Of a stretch of DNA of 64,000 nt, positions 15,030 to 23,616 are shown piece by piece. The number at the start of each line of letters is the position of its first letter. The first letter of the stretch is position 1. The notes beneath the pieces were generated by a model. That model searched no databases. It saw nothing but the letters and a program-made list of their open reading frames with translations, and was not told the origin of the DNA. Position numbers and translations under genes: made by a program. This DNA comes from Pseudomonas crudilactis (GTDB lineage Bacteria; Pseudomonadota; Gammaproteobacteria; Pseudomonadales; Pseudomonadaceae), in NCBI RefSeq assembly GCF_013433315.1, contig NZ_WXVV01000019.1:62001-126000 (forward strand), read 5' to 3'.

Positions 15030-16377
15030 GGCATTCCTTTGGAGGGTTCAATTGACTCATCTGAAACAGCGGGAACAGCCCGACCAGTGCCGCAATCGCG
15101 AACGTCGCGTGGTAGGCCTGCGTGGTGTCGAACTGCTTGAGCAGCACATTGAAGATCATCAGAAACAACGCGGCACCGAGGCTGAACGACATCTGCCGAT
15201 TGATGTTCCAGATCACGCTGGCCTTGTGCGTATCGCCACCGGCGAAATCCATCAGCGAGGTGGTTTGCGCGGTGTTGGCGCCGATGCCTCCGCCGATGCC
15301 CATCAAGCTGTAGGCGATGACGATCACCCACAGGTCCGTCGGCGCGTTGACCAGCATCAGCGTGGCGATGCCGGCGCTGTGCAGCAGCATGCCGAGGGTG
15401 AACAGGCGTTTGGCGCCGACGCGGTTGTAGACCCGGCCGCATATCGTCATCGCAATGAACGCGCCGATGGCGTAGAGGATCATGAACATCCCGGTCAGCC
15501 GGGCGCTGAAGTGCAGGGTGTTTTGCAGGAAGAAAATGCTCATCAGGTTGACCCCGGTGAACACGCCGGGAATCGCGTAATAGATGAGGATCGAGGTGCT
15601 GAGTTTCTTGCTCTTGAGCAGGCTCAATTCGATGATCGCGTTGTTGCAGCGGCGGTAGTGCAGCAGGTACAGCGCGATGAACAGCAAGCCCGCCGCAACA
15701 CAGCTCAACGCGGCCAGCGCCGGGTAGTCGCCGCCGTACAGCGACATGCCCATCAGCAGACTGGCGAGTGCGGCGCTGACCAACAGCAGGCCTTTGATGT
15801 CCGGACGTGGCAGGTCCGCTGGTTTGCTTTCCTTGATCCACAACCACGACAGCCCGGCGGCGATCAGCGAGAACGGAATGTTGCTGTAGAACACCCAGCG
15901 CCAGGAACTGCTGTCGACGATGATGCCGCCGACCGTCGGCGAAATGGCCGGGGCAATCAGCGCGACCGCCATCACCAGTGTGGAGATCTTGGCCCGTTGC
16001 TCGCCCTGAAACAGATTGAAGGTCAGCGCCTGACCGACCGGAATCAGCAGTCCGCCACCGACGCCCTGAACGAACCGCCAGATCACCAGTTCGTGGAAAC
16101 TGTCGGCCATGCCGCACATCCACACCGAGCCGGTGAACACCAGCATCGAAGCGGTGAGAATCTCGCGACTGCCAAAACGCCCGGCCAGCCAGGTGCTGAC
16201 CGGAATAATCAGGGTCAGGCCAAGAATATAAGCATTGGCGACCCACGCCACCGATGAAGTACTGACCTGCAAAGTTGCCGATATACTCGGCAAAGCCACA
16301 GCCGACATAAATATATTTATACAGTCAATAAAAAAGCCGATCAGAAAGATCAGCGCGATCTTATAGCGATAGTTCAT
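15010..16377 (-). CDS. MFS transporter of the EmrB/QacA (DHA2) type
   Basis: The 455-residue inner-membrane transporter has about 13-14 hydrophobic helices, beginning IALIFLIGFFIDCINIFMSAVALPSI. It carries the family motif C region AVALIAPAISPTVGGIIVD near residue 140 and motif A-like LAGRFGSREIL near 65-75. DHA2 members usually export hydrophobic or anionic compounds with protons. As the first gene of the minus-strand operon carrying the Rieske oxygenase and iaaMH, it probably moves the end product or protects the cell from it. Import cannot be excluded. There is no outer-membrane partner or adaptor gene beside it. Confidence 0.82.
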   Translation of the reverse strand: MNYRYKIALIFLIGFFIDCINIFMSAVALPSISATLQVSTSSVAWVANAYILGLTLIIPVSTWLAGRFGSREILTASMLVFTGSVWMCGMADSFHELVIWRFVQGVGGGLLIPVGQALTFNLFQGEQRAKISTLVMAVALIAPAISPTVGGIIVDSSSWRWVFYSNIPFSLIAAGLSWLWIKESKPADLPRPDIKGLLLVSAALASLLMGMSLYGGDYPALAALSCVAAGLLFIALYLLHYRRCNNAIIELSLLKSKKLSTSILIYYAIPGVFTGVNLMSIFFLQNTLHFSARLTGMFMILYAIGAFIAMTICGRVYNRVGAKRLFTLGMLLHSAGIATLMLVNAPTDLWVIVIAYSLMGIGGGIGANTAQTTSLMDFAGGDTHKASVIWNINRQMSFSLGAALFLMIFNVLLKQFDTTQAYHATFAIAALVGLFPLFQMSQLNPPKECHEQQPG

Positions 16378-16467
16378 GTTGTATCCCCTTTGCCGCGCAG
16401 CATAGGGGCGATGGACTTGAAGTGTCGATACGACTATGCTTAAAACAATGTTTGACAGGATTTAACA
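16378..16467. promoter_or_regulatory. Divergent promoter region between the MFS-led operon and the LysR gene
   Basis: The 90-base gap holds two small inverted repeats, GTCGATACGAC (16424-16434) and AAAC-AAT-GTTT (16443-16453), either of which could be the LysR operator. LysR regulators usually bind such divergent regions and control both directions. No strong -35/-10 pair stands out. Confidence 0.5.
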
Positions 16468-17370
16468 GTGAGCCACAGCGCCATGCATTCTCATCTTAAT
16501 CGGGTTCAGACGTTCCTTGCGGTGGTGGATTTTGGTTCTTACACCAAGGCTGCGAATTATCTGAGTATCAGCAAAGCCATGGCCAGCCTGCATGTCAAGG
16601 CACTGGAAGAAGTTTTGTCGGCGACGCTGTTGATCCGCAATACCCGCAATATATCGCTGACCGAAATAGGTCAGGAGTTTTATGAAGAGTTCAAGGGTAT
16701 TGTCGCGGACATCGACAATGCCTTTGATAATGTCCTCAAGGGTAATAATCGGGTATCCGGAAAGTTACGGATTAGTTCAACCAGTGAATACGGTGAAAAG
16801 TATATTCTGCCGTTGATTCCACTGTTCTCCGAGCGTTATCCGGAAATTCGCCTGTGCTACAACTTCAACTCTTCATTGAATGATCTGGTGGCGGAGAAGC
16901 TTGATTTGGTGATTCGTCTGGGCAACTTGGCGGATTCGGCATTCAAGAGCCGCAAGTTGGCCGATTATGAAATCGTGCTGGTCGCCAGCAAGGCCTTTCT
17001 CGCCCGGCATCCGGTGCGGGAACCGCAGGATCTGAACAGCGTGCCGTGGATCGCCAACAGCAATTTGCAGGCGCCGACCCAGTGGACATTGCGCCTTGGG
17101 CAAGGGCAGGGCGTTGAGGTCGGCGGCACCAGCCACTTCGAATCGAACTCGTCGACGGCCATTCGCTCGATGACGTTGTCGTCGCTGGGCGTGTCGGTTC
17201 TGCCTGCATGGGTGGTGGCCGATGACATTGCCGCCGGGCGTCTGGTGCGCTTGCTGCCGGAGTATTCGCTGCCTTCGCAGTCGATCAATGTGGTATTTCC
17301 CAACACCCCGCATCTGCCGCACAAGTCGCGGGCGTTCATTGATTTTCTGTTGTTGCACCTGGCGCAGTGA
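16468..17370 (+). CDS. LysR-family regulator of the tryptophan/Rieske island
   Basis: The 300-residue protein has an N-terminal winged helix-turn-helix (HLNRVQTFLAVVDFGSYTKAANYLSISKAMASLHVKALEE, about residues 8-48) and a C-terminal effector-binding domain of the periplasmic-binding fold. The start is GTG at 16468, preceded by GACAGGA seven bases away; ATG at 16483 is the alternative. It is transcribed away from the eight-gene minus-strand array and most likely senses tryptophan, an indolic intermediate or the product. The first 300 bases are more AT-rich than the flanks. Confidence 0.85.
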   Translation: MSHSAMHSHLNRVQTFLAVVDFGSYTKAANYLSISKAMASLHVKALEEVLSATLLIRNTRNISLTEIGQEFYEEFKGIVADIDNAFDNVLKGNNRVSGKLRISSTSEYGEKYILPLIPLFSERYPEIRLCYNFNSSLNDLVAEKLDLVIRLGNLADSAFKSRKLADYEIVLVASKAFLARHPVREPQDLNSVPWIANSNLQAPTQWTLRLGQGQGVEVGGTSHFESNSSTAIRSMTLSSLGVSVLPAWVVADDIAAGRLVRLLPEYSLPSQSINVVFPNTPHLPHKSRAFIDFLLLHLAQ

Positions 17371-17384
17371 TGCCGGCCCAAAAG

Positions 17385-17550
17385 CCCCTCACCCTAGCCC
17401 TCTCCCGGAGGGAGAGGGGAATTGATCGCGTGGTCCTTGCGAGTGACGCCGACCTGAAATATCGAGTCGAGCTCAGGATTGGAAAAGCCCCGATCGGCTC
17501 CCTTTCCCCCTCGCCCCCCTTGGGGGGAGAGGGCTGGGGTGAGGGGGGGC
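17385..17550. repeat. Complete long dispersed palindromic element (family C)
   Basis: Outer inverted arms (CCCCTCACCCTAGCCCTCTC at the left, matched by the reverse at 17528-17550) each contain their own inner hairpin CTCTCCC/GGGAGAG. They enclose an 80-base middle with GACCTGA and CAGG. A half copy lies at 1-115. It marks the right boundary of the accessory island, next to glpD. Confidence 0.82.
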
Positions 17551-17571
17551 TGGATCTTGTTGGCACAACAA

Positions 17572-17603
17572 AAAGCCCCTGAATCTCACAATTCAGGGGC
17601 TTT
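17572..17603. terminator. Bidirectional terminator between the LysR gene and glpD
   Basis: An 11-base-pair stem (AGCCCCTGAAT / ATTCAGGGGCT) has a 6-base loop and is flanked by A and T runs, so it can stop the LysR transcript from the left and the glpD transcript from the right. Confidence 0.88.
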
Positions 17604-17625
17604 CGTTTAAGCGTTGATCCGAAGA

Positions 17626-19161
17626 TCAGGCCGCTTCGATCTTGCGGTTCTGTTCAACCTTGCCCAGATAAGCCGCCAGTTTTTCCTGCTCCGCCGGGGT
17701 GGTGAACAAGCCCAGTTTGCTGCGGCGCCACAGAATGTCGTGGGCAGTGGTCGCCCACTCTTCGCTGCACAGGTAATCAACCTCACGGGTGTAAAGCCCG
17801 CCGCCCAGGTGTTCGCCCATGTCGGCCAGGGTTTCCACGCCTTCAAGCATGCGCCAGGTGCGGCTGCCGTAGGTGGTGGCCCAGCGGCGCGCGATTTCCG
17901 TCGGCACGAAATCGAACTTGTCGCGAATCTGCGCGCACAAGGCTTGTGGGGTGGTCATGTCTTCGCCACCGGGCAGCGTGGCTGTAGCTGTCCAGCTCGG
18001 GCGCATCTGCGTGAAGAACGGCATCAGTTGCGCCATCGCCGATTCAGCCAGTTTGCGGTAGGTAGTCAGCTTGCCGCCGAACACTGACAGCAATGGCGCT
18101 TCTTCGCCGCCAGCCGACAACGCCAGAGTGTAATCGCGGGTCACCGCCGAAGGATTGTCGGATTCGTCGTTACACAGCGGACGCACACCGGAATAGCTGT
18201 GCTGGATGTCGTCGCGACTGATCTGCTTTTTGAAGTGAGCATTGACTACTTTCAACAGGTAATCGGTTTCGCCTTCAGTGATGGCGACTTTCGCCGGATC
18301 GCCGGTGTACTCGCGGTCGGTGGTGCCGATCAGGGTGAAGTGATTCAGGTACGGAATGGTGAAAACGATGCGCTGATCTTCGTTTTGCAGAATGTGCGCA
18401 TGATCACCTTCGTACAGCTTCGGCACGATGATGTGGCTACCCTGAATCAAACGGATGCCGTATGGCGATTCCATCTTCAGGTCGTCACGGATGAACTTGG
18501 CCACCCATGGGCCGGCGGCGTTCACCAGTGCTTTGGCGGTGATCGAAAACAGGCTGCCGTCGGCGCGCTCCAGATTCAGGTGCCACAAGCCTTTGGCACG
18601 ACGGGCGCTGACGCAACGGGTCTGGGTGTGCACGTGGGCGCCTTTTTCGCGGGCGGCCATGGCGTTGAGCACCACGAGGCGGGCGTCGTCGACCCAGCAG
18701 TCGGAGTATTCGAAGCCATTCTTTATTTCGCTTTTCAGCGCGCTGTCGGCGCCGAACTTCAGACTTTTCGAGCCTGGCAGTTTTTCGCGTTTGCCGAGGT
18801 TGTCATAGAGGAACAGGCCTGCGCGGATCATCCACGCCGGACGCAGGTGCGGACGGTGCGGCAGCACGAAGCGCATCGGTTTGACGATGTGCGGCGCCTT
18901 GGCCAGCAGTACTTCGCGTTCGGCCAGCGCTTCACGCACCAGACGGAACTCGTAATGCTCGAGGTAGCGCAGGCCGCCGTGGATCAGTTTGCTGCTGGCC
19001 GACGAGGTGTGGCTGGCCAGATCGTCTTTTTCACAAAGGAACACCGAAAGCCCGCGACCGGCGGCATCCGCTGCGATCCCCACGCCATTGATCCCGCCGC
19101 CAATAACGGCGAGGTCGTAGATCTCGGAGAGTGGGGGCGTACGCAAGGTAGAGGTGGACAT
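17626..19161 (-). CDS. glpD: Aerobic glycerol-3-phosphate dehydrogenase
   Basis: The 511-residue flavoprotein oxidises sn-glycerol-3-phosphate to dihydroxyacetone phosphate and feeds electrons to ubiquinone at the inner membrane. The FAD fold is at the N-terminus (VIGGGINGVGIAADAAGRG, about 19-37). The family block SSASSKLIHGGLRYLEHYEF follows at about 53-72, and the C-terminal DAO_C domain begins after residue 390. The length is normal. It lies downstream of glpR on the same strand with its own 244-base leader containing a GlpR-like palindrome (19203-19216) and a REP-like hairpin. Confidence 0.96.
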   Translation of the reverse strand: MSTSTLRTPPLSEIYDLAVIGGGINGVGIAADAAGRGLSVFLCEKDDLASHTSSASSKLIHGGLRYLEHYEFRLVREALAEREVLLAKAPHIVKPMRFVLPHRPHLRPAWMIRAGLFLYDNLGKREKLPGSKSLKFGADSALKSEIKNGFEYSDCWVDDARLVVLNAMAAREKGAHVHTQTRCVSARRAKGLWHLNLERADGSLFSITAKALVNAAGPWVAKFIRDDLKMESPYGIRLIQGSHIIVPKLYEGDHAHILQNEDQRIVFTIPYLNHFTLIGTTDREYTGDPAKVAITEGETDYLLKVVNAHFKKQISRDDIQHSYSGVRPLCNDESDNPSAVTRDYTLALSAGGEEAPLLSVFGGKLTTYRKLAESAMAQLMPFFTQMRPSWTATATLPGGEDMTTPQALCAQIRDKFDFVPTEIARRWATTYGSRTWRMLEGVETLADMGEHLGGGLYTREVDYLCSEEWATTAHDILWRRSKLGLFTTPAEQEKLAAYLGKVEQNRKIEAA

Positions 19162-19202
19162 CGGCTGGCCTCGGGTTCTTTTGATTTTCTATATTGGAAA
19201 TC

Positions 19203-19216
19203 GAACATGAATGTTC
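19203..19216. promoter_or_regulatory. Candidate GlpR operator upstream of glpD
   Basis: GAACAT-GA-ATGTTC is a perfect palindrome 42 bases upstream of the glpD start. Its half-site ATGTTC matches the core of known GlpR operators. A further GAACATT occurs at 19307-19313. With glpR next door, repression by GlpR relieved by glycerol-3-phosphate is the likely control. Confidence 0.62.
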
Positions 19217-19318
19217 ATTTGCGAAAATGGTAGCCCATAAAGACGCGCACAGCCAGTCACGTTCGATTGAAAAAACTCATCGAAGGGCAGAGAAAGGAAA
19301 ATTTTCGAACATTAAAGC

Positions 19319-19393
19319 AAAAGATCGCAGCCTTCGGCAGCTCCTACAGGTCAGATGAACCCATGTAGGAGCTGCCGAAGGCTGCGATCTTTT
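19319..19393. repeat. Palindromic repeat, family B copy 1
   Basis: Perfect 30-base inverted arms begin AAAAGATCGCAGCCTTCGGC and are separated by a 15-base loop, in the glpR-glpD gap. The A and T ends make it a potential terminator in both directions. Other copies lie at 24405, 57800 and, damaged, 62156. Confidence 0.93.
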
Positions 19394-19405
19394 GATGTTT
19401 GGGGG

Positions 19406-20161
19406 TTAAACGACTTCCAGGCGAATCTTGTGCTGAGTCAACAACTGCGCCAGCGCCGGCACCGGCTGCTGATCGGTCACCAGGCAATCAATCAGGCTGA
19501 TCGGCCCTAACCGAATCATCGCATTACGCCCGAACTTGCTCGAATCCGCCGCCAGAATCACTTGCCGCGCATTGGCAATGATCGCCTGCGAAACCCGCAC
19601 TTCCTGATAATCAAAATCCAGCAAACTGCCGTCTTCATCGATGCCGCTGATCCCGACCAGGGCGAAATCAACCTTGAACTGATTGATGAAATCCACACTG
19701 GCCTGACCGACCACACCGCCATCACGACGCACGTTGCCACCGGTTAGCAGCACATCGAAATCATCCTTGGCACTGAGCATCGACGCCACGTGCAGGTTGT
19801 TGGTGATGATCTTCAGATGATTGTGATTGAGCAGGGCGCGGGCAATCGATTCGGTCGTGGTACCGATATTGATAAACAGCGAGGCGTGATCGGGAATCTG
19901 TGCGGCGATGGCTTCACCGATGCGTTGTTTTTCATCGCGCATCTGATCGGCGCGCATCGCATAGGCAGTGTTTTCAACGCTGGAATCATAGGCCGCGCCG
20001 CCATGGTAGCGACGGAGCAGATTGGCTTCCGCGAGCTGATTGATATCGCGGCGGATGGTTTGCGGGGTAACAACGAACAGCGTGGCCATTTCCTCGATGC
20101 TCACATAGCCGCGTTCGCGGACCAGTTCGAGGATTTGCTGCTGACGGGGAGGCAGATTCAT
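19406..20161 (-). CDS. glpR: GlpR, DeoR-family repressor of glycerol genes
   Basis: The 251-residue regulator has an N-terminal DeoR helix-turn-helix (YVSIEEMATLFVVTPQTIRRDINQL, about 19-43, followed by the RRYHGGA wing) and a C-terminal sugar-phosphate sensor domain (FINIGTTTESIARAL, LLTGGNVRRDGG, DFALVGISGID). It should repress glpD and the glpFK transcript until glycerol-3-phosphate binds. It sits between glpK and glpD, the usual Pseudomonas order. Confidence 0.95.
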   Translation of the reverse strand: MNLPPRQQQILELVRERGYVSIEEMATLFVVTPQTIRRDINQLAEANLLRRYHGGAAYDSSVENTAYAMRADQMRDEKQRIGEAIAAQIPDHASLFINIGTTTESIARALLNHNHLKIITNNLHVASMLSAKDDFDVLLTGGNVRRDGGVVGQASVDFINQFKVDFALVGISGIDEDGSLLDFDYQEVRVSQAIIANARQVILAADSSKFGRNAMIRLGPISLIDCLVTDQQPVPALAQLLTQHKIRLEVV

Positions 20162-20256
20162 GGGGCTTCCTTTGGGCTGCCGTGCAAAATTTGCCCATGA
20201 TGCCGCAGGAATCTCCTCCCGACCAGTTACATACAGATACGAGTACTCAGGTTGGC

Positions 20257-21759
20257 TTATTCAGCGTCCTCACGCGCCCAGTCACGGGTGCGGCTGACGG
20301 CTTTTTTCCAGCCTTTGTACAGCTTCTCTTTCTCCACTTCGTCCAGGCTCGGCTCGAACTCGCGCTCGATCACCGCTTTGCCGCGCAGTTCTTCCAGGCT
20401 GCCCCAGAAGCCGCACGCCAGACCGGCCAGATACGCCGCGCCGAGTGCCGTGGTCTCGCGCATTTGCGGACGCTCAACCTGCGTGCCGAGGATGTCGGCC
20501 TGGAACTGCATGAGGAAGTTGTTCGCTACCGCGCCGCCGTCCACGCGCAGGGCTTTGAGGCGTTCGCCGGAGTCCTGCTGCATGGCGTCGAGTACGTCGC
20601 GGGTCTGGTAGGCGATCGATTCCAGCGCGGCGCGGATGATGTGATCCACGCGCACGCCGCGCGTCAGGCCGAACAGCGCGCCACGGGCATACGGGTCCCA
20701 GTACGGAGCACCGAGACCGGTGAATGCCGGCACCAGGTATACGCCGTTGCTGTCCTTCACTTTATTGGCGAAGTACTCGGTGTCGTGGGCGTCGTTGATG
20801 ATCTTCAGTTCATCACGCAGCCATTGCACGGTGGAACCGCCGTTGAACACCGCGCCTTCCAGTGCATAAGCGACTTCGCCGCGCGGGCCGCAAGCGATGG
20901 TGGTGAGCATGCCGTGCTGGGATTTCACCGCTTTGTCGCCGGTGTTCATCAGCAGGAAGCAGCCAGTGCCGTAAGTGTTTTTCGCCTGGCCCGGCTCGAC
21001 GCACATCTGCCCGAACAACGCCGCTTGCTGGTCGCCGGCAATACCGCCGATGGCGATGCCGCTCTTGGTGCGACCGTAGATTTCCGAAGACGCCTTCACT
21101 TCCGGGAGCATTTCGCGCGGGATGTCGAGGATCTCCAGCATCTTCGAATCCCACTCCAGCGAGTGGATGTTGAAGAGCATAGTGCGCGAAGCGTTGGTGT
21201 AGTCGGTGACGTGCACCTTGCCGCCGGTGAATTTCCAGATCAGCCAGCTATCGACGGTGCCGAACAGCAGTTCGCCGTTGCGCGCACGTTCGCGGCTGCC
21301 CTCGACGTTGTCGAGGATCCACTTCAGTTTGGTGCCGGAGAAGTACGGGTCGGTAACCAGACCGGTGTTGTCGCGGATGTAGTCTTCGTGGCCATCACGC
21401 TTGAGCTGCTGGCAGATCTCGGTGCTGCGGCGGCACTGCCAAACGATGGCGTTGTACACCGGACGGCCGGTGGTCTTGTCCCAGACCACGGTGGTTTCGC
21501 GCTGGTTGGTGATGCCGATGGCGGCAACCTGGTCGTGATGCAGACCGGCCTGGGCCAGGGCTTCAACCATCACCGCGCTCTGGGTGGCGAAGATTTCCAT
21601 CGGATCGTGTTCGACCCAACCGGCCTGTGGGTAATGCTGGGCGAATTCGCGCTGCGCGGTGCAGACCACGTTCGCATCGCGGTCGAAAATGATCGCGCGG
21701 GAGCTGGTCGTACCCTGATCGAGGGCAATGATGTAGTTCTTATTCTGAATGTCGGTCAT
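20257..21759 (-). CDS. glpK: Glycerol kinase
   Basis: The 500-residue cytoplasmic FGGY-family kinase phosphorylates glycerol to sn-glycerol-3-phosphate with ATP. It shows the N-terminal phosphate motif IALDQGTTSSRAIIFD (about 11-26), FGY signature regions including YGRTKSGIAIGGIAGDQQAAL, and GTGCFLLMNTG near residue 260. Its length is standard for the family. It lies 77 bases after glpF and presumably shares its transcript. Confidence 0.97.
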   Translation of the reverse strand: MTDIQNKNYIIALDQGTTSSRAIIFDRDANVVCTAQREFAQHYPQAGWVEHDPMEIFATQSAVMVEALAQAGLHHDQVAAIGITNQRETTVVWDKTTGRPVYNAIVWQCRRSTEICQQLKRDGHEDYIRDNTGLVTDPYFSGTKLKWILDNVEGSRERARNGELLFGTVDSWLIWKFTGGKVHVTDYTNASRTMLFNIHSLEWDSKMLEILDIPREMLPEVKASSEIYGRTKSGIAIGGIAGDQQAALFGQMCVEPGQAKNTYGTGCFLLMNTGDKAVKSQHGMLTTIACGPRGEVAYALEGAVFNGGSTVQWLRDELKIINDAHDTEYFANKVKDSNGVYLVPAFTGLGAPYWDPYARGALFGLTRGVRVDHIIRAALESIAYQTRDVLDAMQQDSGERLKALRVDGGAVANNFLMQFQADILGTQVERPQMRETTALGAAYLAGLACGFWGSLEELRGKAVIEREFEPSLDEVEKEKLYKGWKKAVSRTRDWAREDAE

Positions 21760-21836
21760 GTCGATTGCCTTGGACGAAATAAGGGAGAGTGGGCCGTGGC
21801 GCAGGCTCTATAGGGCAGGAACCCGCGCCGACTGTT

Positions 21837-22688
21837 TCAAGAAGTTCTTGGTTTGCCGTCAATGGCCGGTTCTGCATCCTTTGTAGCAGGTGTAGCGCCG
21901 GTCAGGTGACGGGCGATAAGCCCGCGATACCCGGCAGCGCCGAGGCAGGCACCGACAATCGGTGCAAAAATCGGAATCAGGAAGTACGGAATATCGCGAC
22001 CGCCAGTGAAGGAAATTTCACCCCAGCCGGCGAAGAAAGTCATCAGTTTCGGACCGAAGTCACGCGCCGGGTTCATCGCAAAACCGGTCAACGGCCCCAT
22101 CGAGCTGCCGATCACCGCGATCAGCAAGCCGATCAGCAGCGGTGCCAGCGGGCCTTTCGGCAGGCCGTTATTGTCGTCGGTCAGCGACATGATCACGCCC
22201 ATCAGGATCGCGGTAATGATCATCTCGACCAGGAACGCCTGCGCGGTCGACAGTACCGGGTTCGGGAAGGTCGAGAACACCGAGGCCAACTCAAGGCTGG
22301 CGGCTGAGCCACGAACCATTTGATGAGTTTGTTCGTAATCGAAGAAAAGATTGCTGTACAGCGTGTAAACCAGCAGCGCTCCGCAGAAGGCGCCGGCGAT
22401 CTGGGCAAGAATATAGAACGGCAGTTTGCGCTTTTCGAAGTCGGCGAAGATCGCCAACGCGATGCTCACGGCCGGGTTCAGGTGCGCGCCGGAAACCCCG
22501 GCAGTGAGGTAGATCGCCATGCTCACGCCGACGCCCCAGATGATGCTGATTTCCCACAGGCCGAAGCTGGCGCCCGCGACTTTGAGCGCGGCGACACAAC
22601 CGGTGCCGAAAAAGATCAGGAGAGCAGTACCCAGAAACTCGGCCATGCATTGGCTTGAGAGCGTTGGTTGCTGTAAAGCAGTTGTCAT
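21837..22688 (-). CDS. glpF: Glycerol uptake facilitator (aquaglyceroporin)
   Basis: The 283-residue MIP-family channel lets glycerol diffuse across the inner membrane so that GlpK can trap it. Six membrane helices and both pore half-helices are visible: HLNPAVSIAL (about 69-78) and the second motif MNPARDFGPK (about 201-210), whose following Asp is typical of glycerol facilitators rather than water channels. It is the first gene of the glpFK unit, with about 360 bases upstream to the divergent ybaK. Confidence 0.96.
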   Translation of the reverse strand: MTTALQQPTLSSQCMAEFLGTALLIFFGTGCVAALKVAGASFGLWEISIIWGVGVSMAIYLTAGVSGAHLNPAVSIALAIFADFEKRKLPFYILAQIAGAFCGALLVYTLYSNLFFDYEQTHQMVRGSAASLELASVFSTFPNPVLSTAQAFLVEMIITAILMGVIMSLTDDNNGLPKGPLAPLLIGLLIAVIGSSMGPLTGFAMNPARDFGPKLMTFFAGWGEISFTGGRDIPYFLIPIFAPIVGACLGAAGYRGLIARHLTGATPATKDAEPAIDGKPRTS

Positions 22689-23050
22689 TGAAAACCTCGG
22701 TTTTTGTTGTTGTCTGGCGCGATGCCGTCAGGGCAGGGCGCGATTTTCCCCGGTCAGGAATCCCCATTCCTTTCCCGGTTTACTGCTAAATGCTGCGGTG
22801 ATGATAATTCTTACATTATTCAGATTCGAAAAAATATAGACAAGAAACAAACCTGTCAAAGGTCGAAAGTGAACCGTCGGTCACAATAAAACTATTCGCT
22901 GCGTGAATGATCCTTCGCGGTTCTCGCAGACTGGATCGCTTGAAACGGCTGTAAGCCACGGCAATCGCGGCTTGGACTAGAGCCTTTTGAGATGTGATCG
23001 CCTAGAATCCGACGCAGTGTTTTTCTGTCACTGCCGAGCCTGGAGCTGCC
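22689..23050. promoter_or_regulatory. Divergent intergenic region glpF / ybaK
   Basis: The 362-base gap is AT-rich near 22795-22870, where the glpF promoter probably lies (AATTCTTACATTATTCAGAT and a poly-A tract). I see no tRNA, small ORF with good start signals or strong hairpin. A possible -10 element TAGAAT at 23003 serves ybaK. Confidence 0.45.
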
Positions 23051-23521
23051 ATGACCCCTGCGTTGGACTTGTTGAAAAAAGTTCGTGCCGAACATCGCGT
23101 GCACAGTTACGAACATGACCCAAAGGCCGCGTCCTATGGGCTGGAGGCCGCAGAGAAACTGGCACTGGAACCGGCGCAGGTGTTTAAAACCCTGCTGGCG
23201 GCCAGCGAAAAAGGCGAGTTGCTGGTGGCGGTGGTGCCGGTCGTCGGAAGCCTCGACCTCAAAGGTCTGGCGCATGCGGCAGGCGTGAAAAAAGTCGAGA
23301 TGGCTGACCCGGCGGCCGCACAGCGCTCCACCGGTTATCTGTTGGGTGGTATCAGTCCGTTGGGGCAGAAGAAGCGCCTGCGTACGTTCATTGATAACTC
23401 GGCTCAGGGTTTTGCGACTATTTATGTCAGCGCCGGCCGGCGAGGCCTTGAGGTGGAACTGGCACCCGCCGTGCTCGCCGAACACACCCAGGCGAAATTT
23501 GCCGATATTGGCCGTGCGTAA
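23051..23521 (+). CDS. ybaK: YbaK-type Cys-tRNA(Pro) deacylase
   Basis: The 156-residue YbaK/ProX-domain protein hydrolyses mischarged Cys-tRNA(Pro), protecting translation against cysteine-for-proline errors. Family blocks seen are VHSYEHDP near the start, LEPAQVFKTLLA (the FKT Lys is the conserved functional lysine), VAVVPVVGSLDLKGLA and GYLLGGISPLGQKK. It is a single gene, divergent from glpF. Confidence 0.92.
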   Translation: MTPALDLLKKVRAEHRVHSYEHDPKAASYGLEAAEKLALEPAQVFKTLLAASEKGELLVAVVPVVGSLDLKGLAHAAGVKKVEMADPAAAQRSTGYLLGGISPLGQKKRLRTFIDNSAQGFATIYVSAGRRGLEVELAPAVLAEHTQAKFADIGRA

Positions 23522-23616
23522 TCGTTATCGCTGTATGCAGAAAATTGCCCGGTTCTGTCACTGGCGCTGATCGTGTCGTGGCGGCATGCTCTGCCGACTG
23601 ACTTAGGGAGAAGGTT

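Noticed and set aside
15019..16257. 412-codon plus-strand frame over the MFS transporter
   Set aside because: The product is dominated by Gln, Arg, Asp and His, as expected from reversed membrane-protein codons.
8816..16377. Complete iac-type auxin degradation cluster
   Set aside because: No flavin monooxygenase (IacA), no IacE dehydrogenase and no flavin reductase in the locus, while iaaM points to synthesis. The degradation label would not fit.
17385..17550. Insertion sequence or integrase attachment site
   Set aside because: No transposase or integrase gene and no target duplication are visible, and a half copy exists elsewhere, so it is listed only as a dispersed palindromic element.
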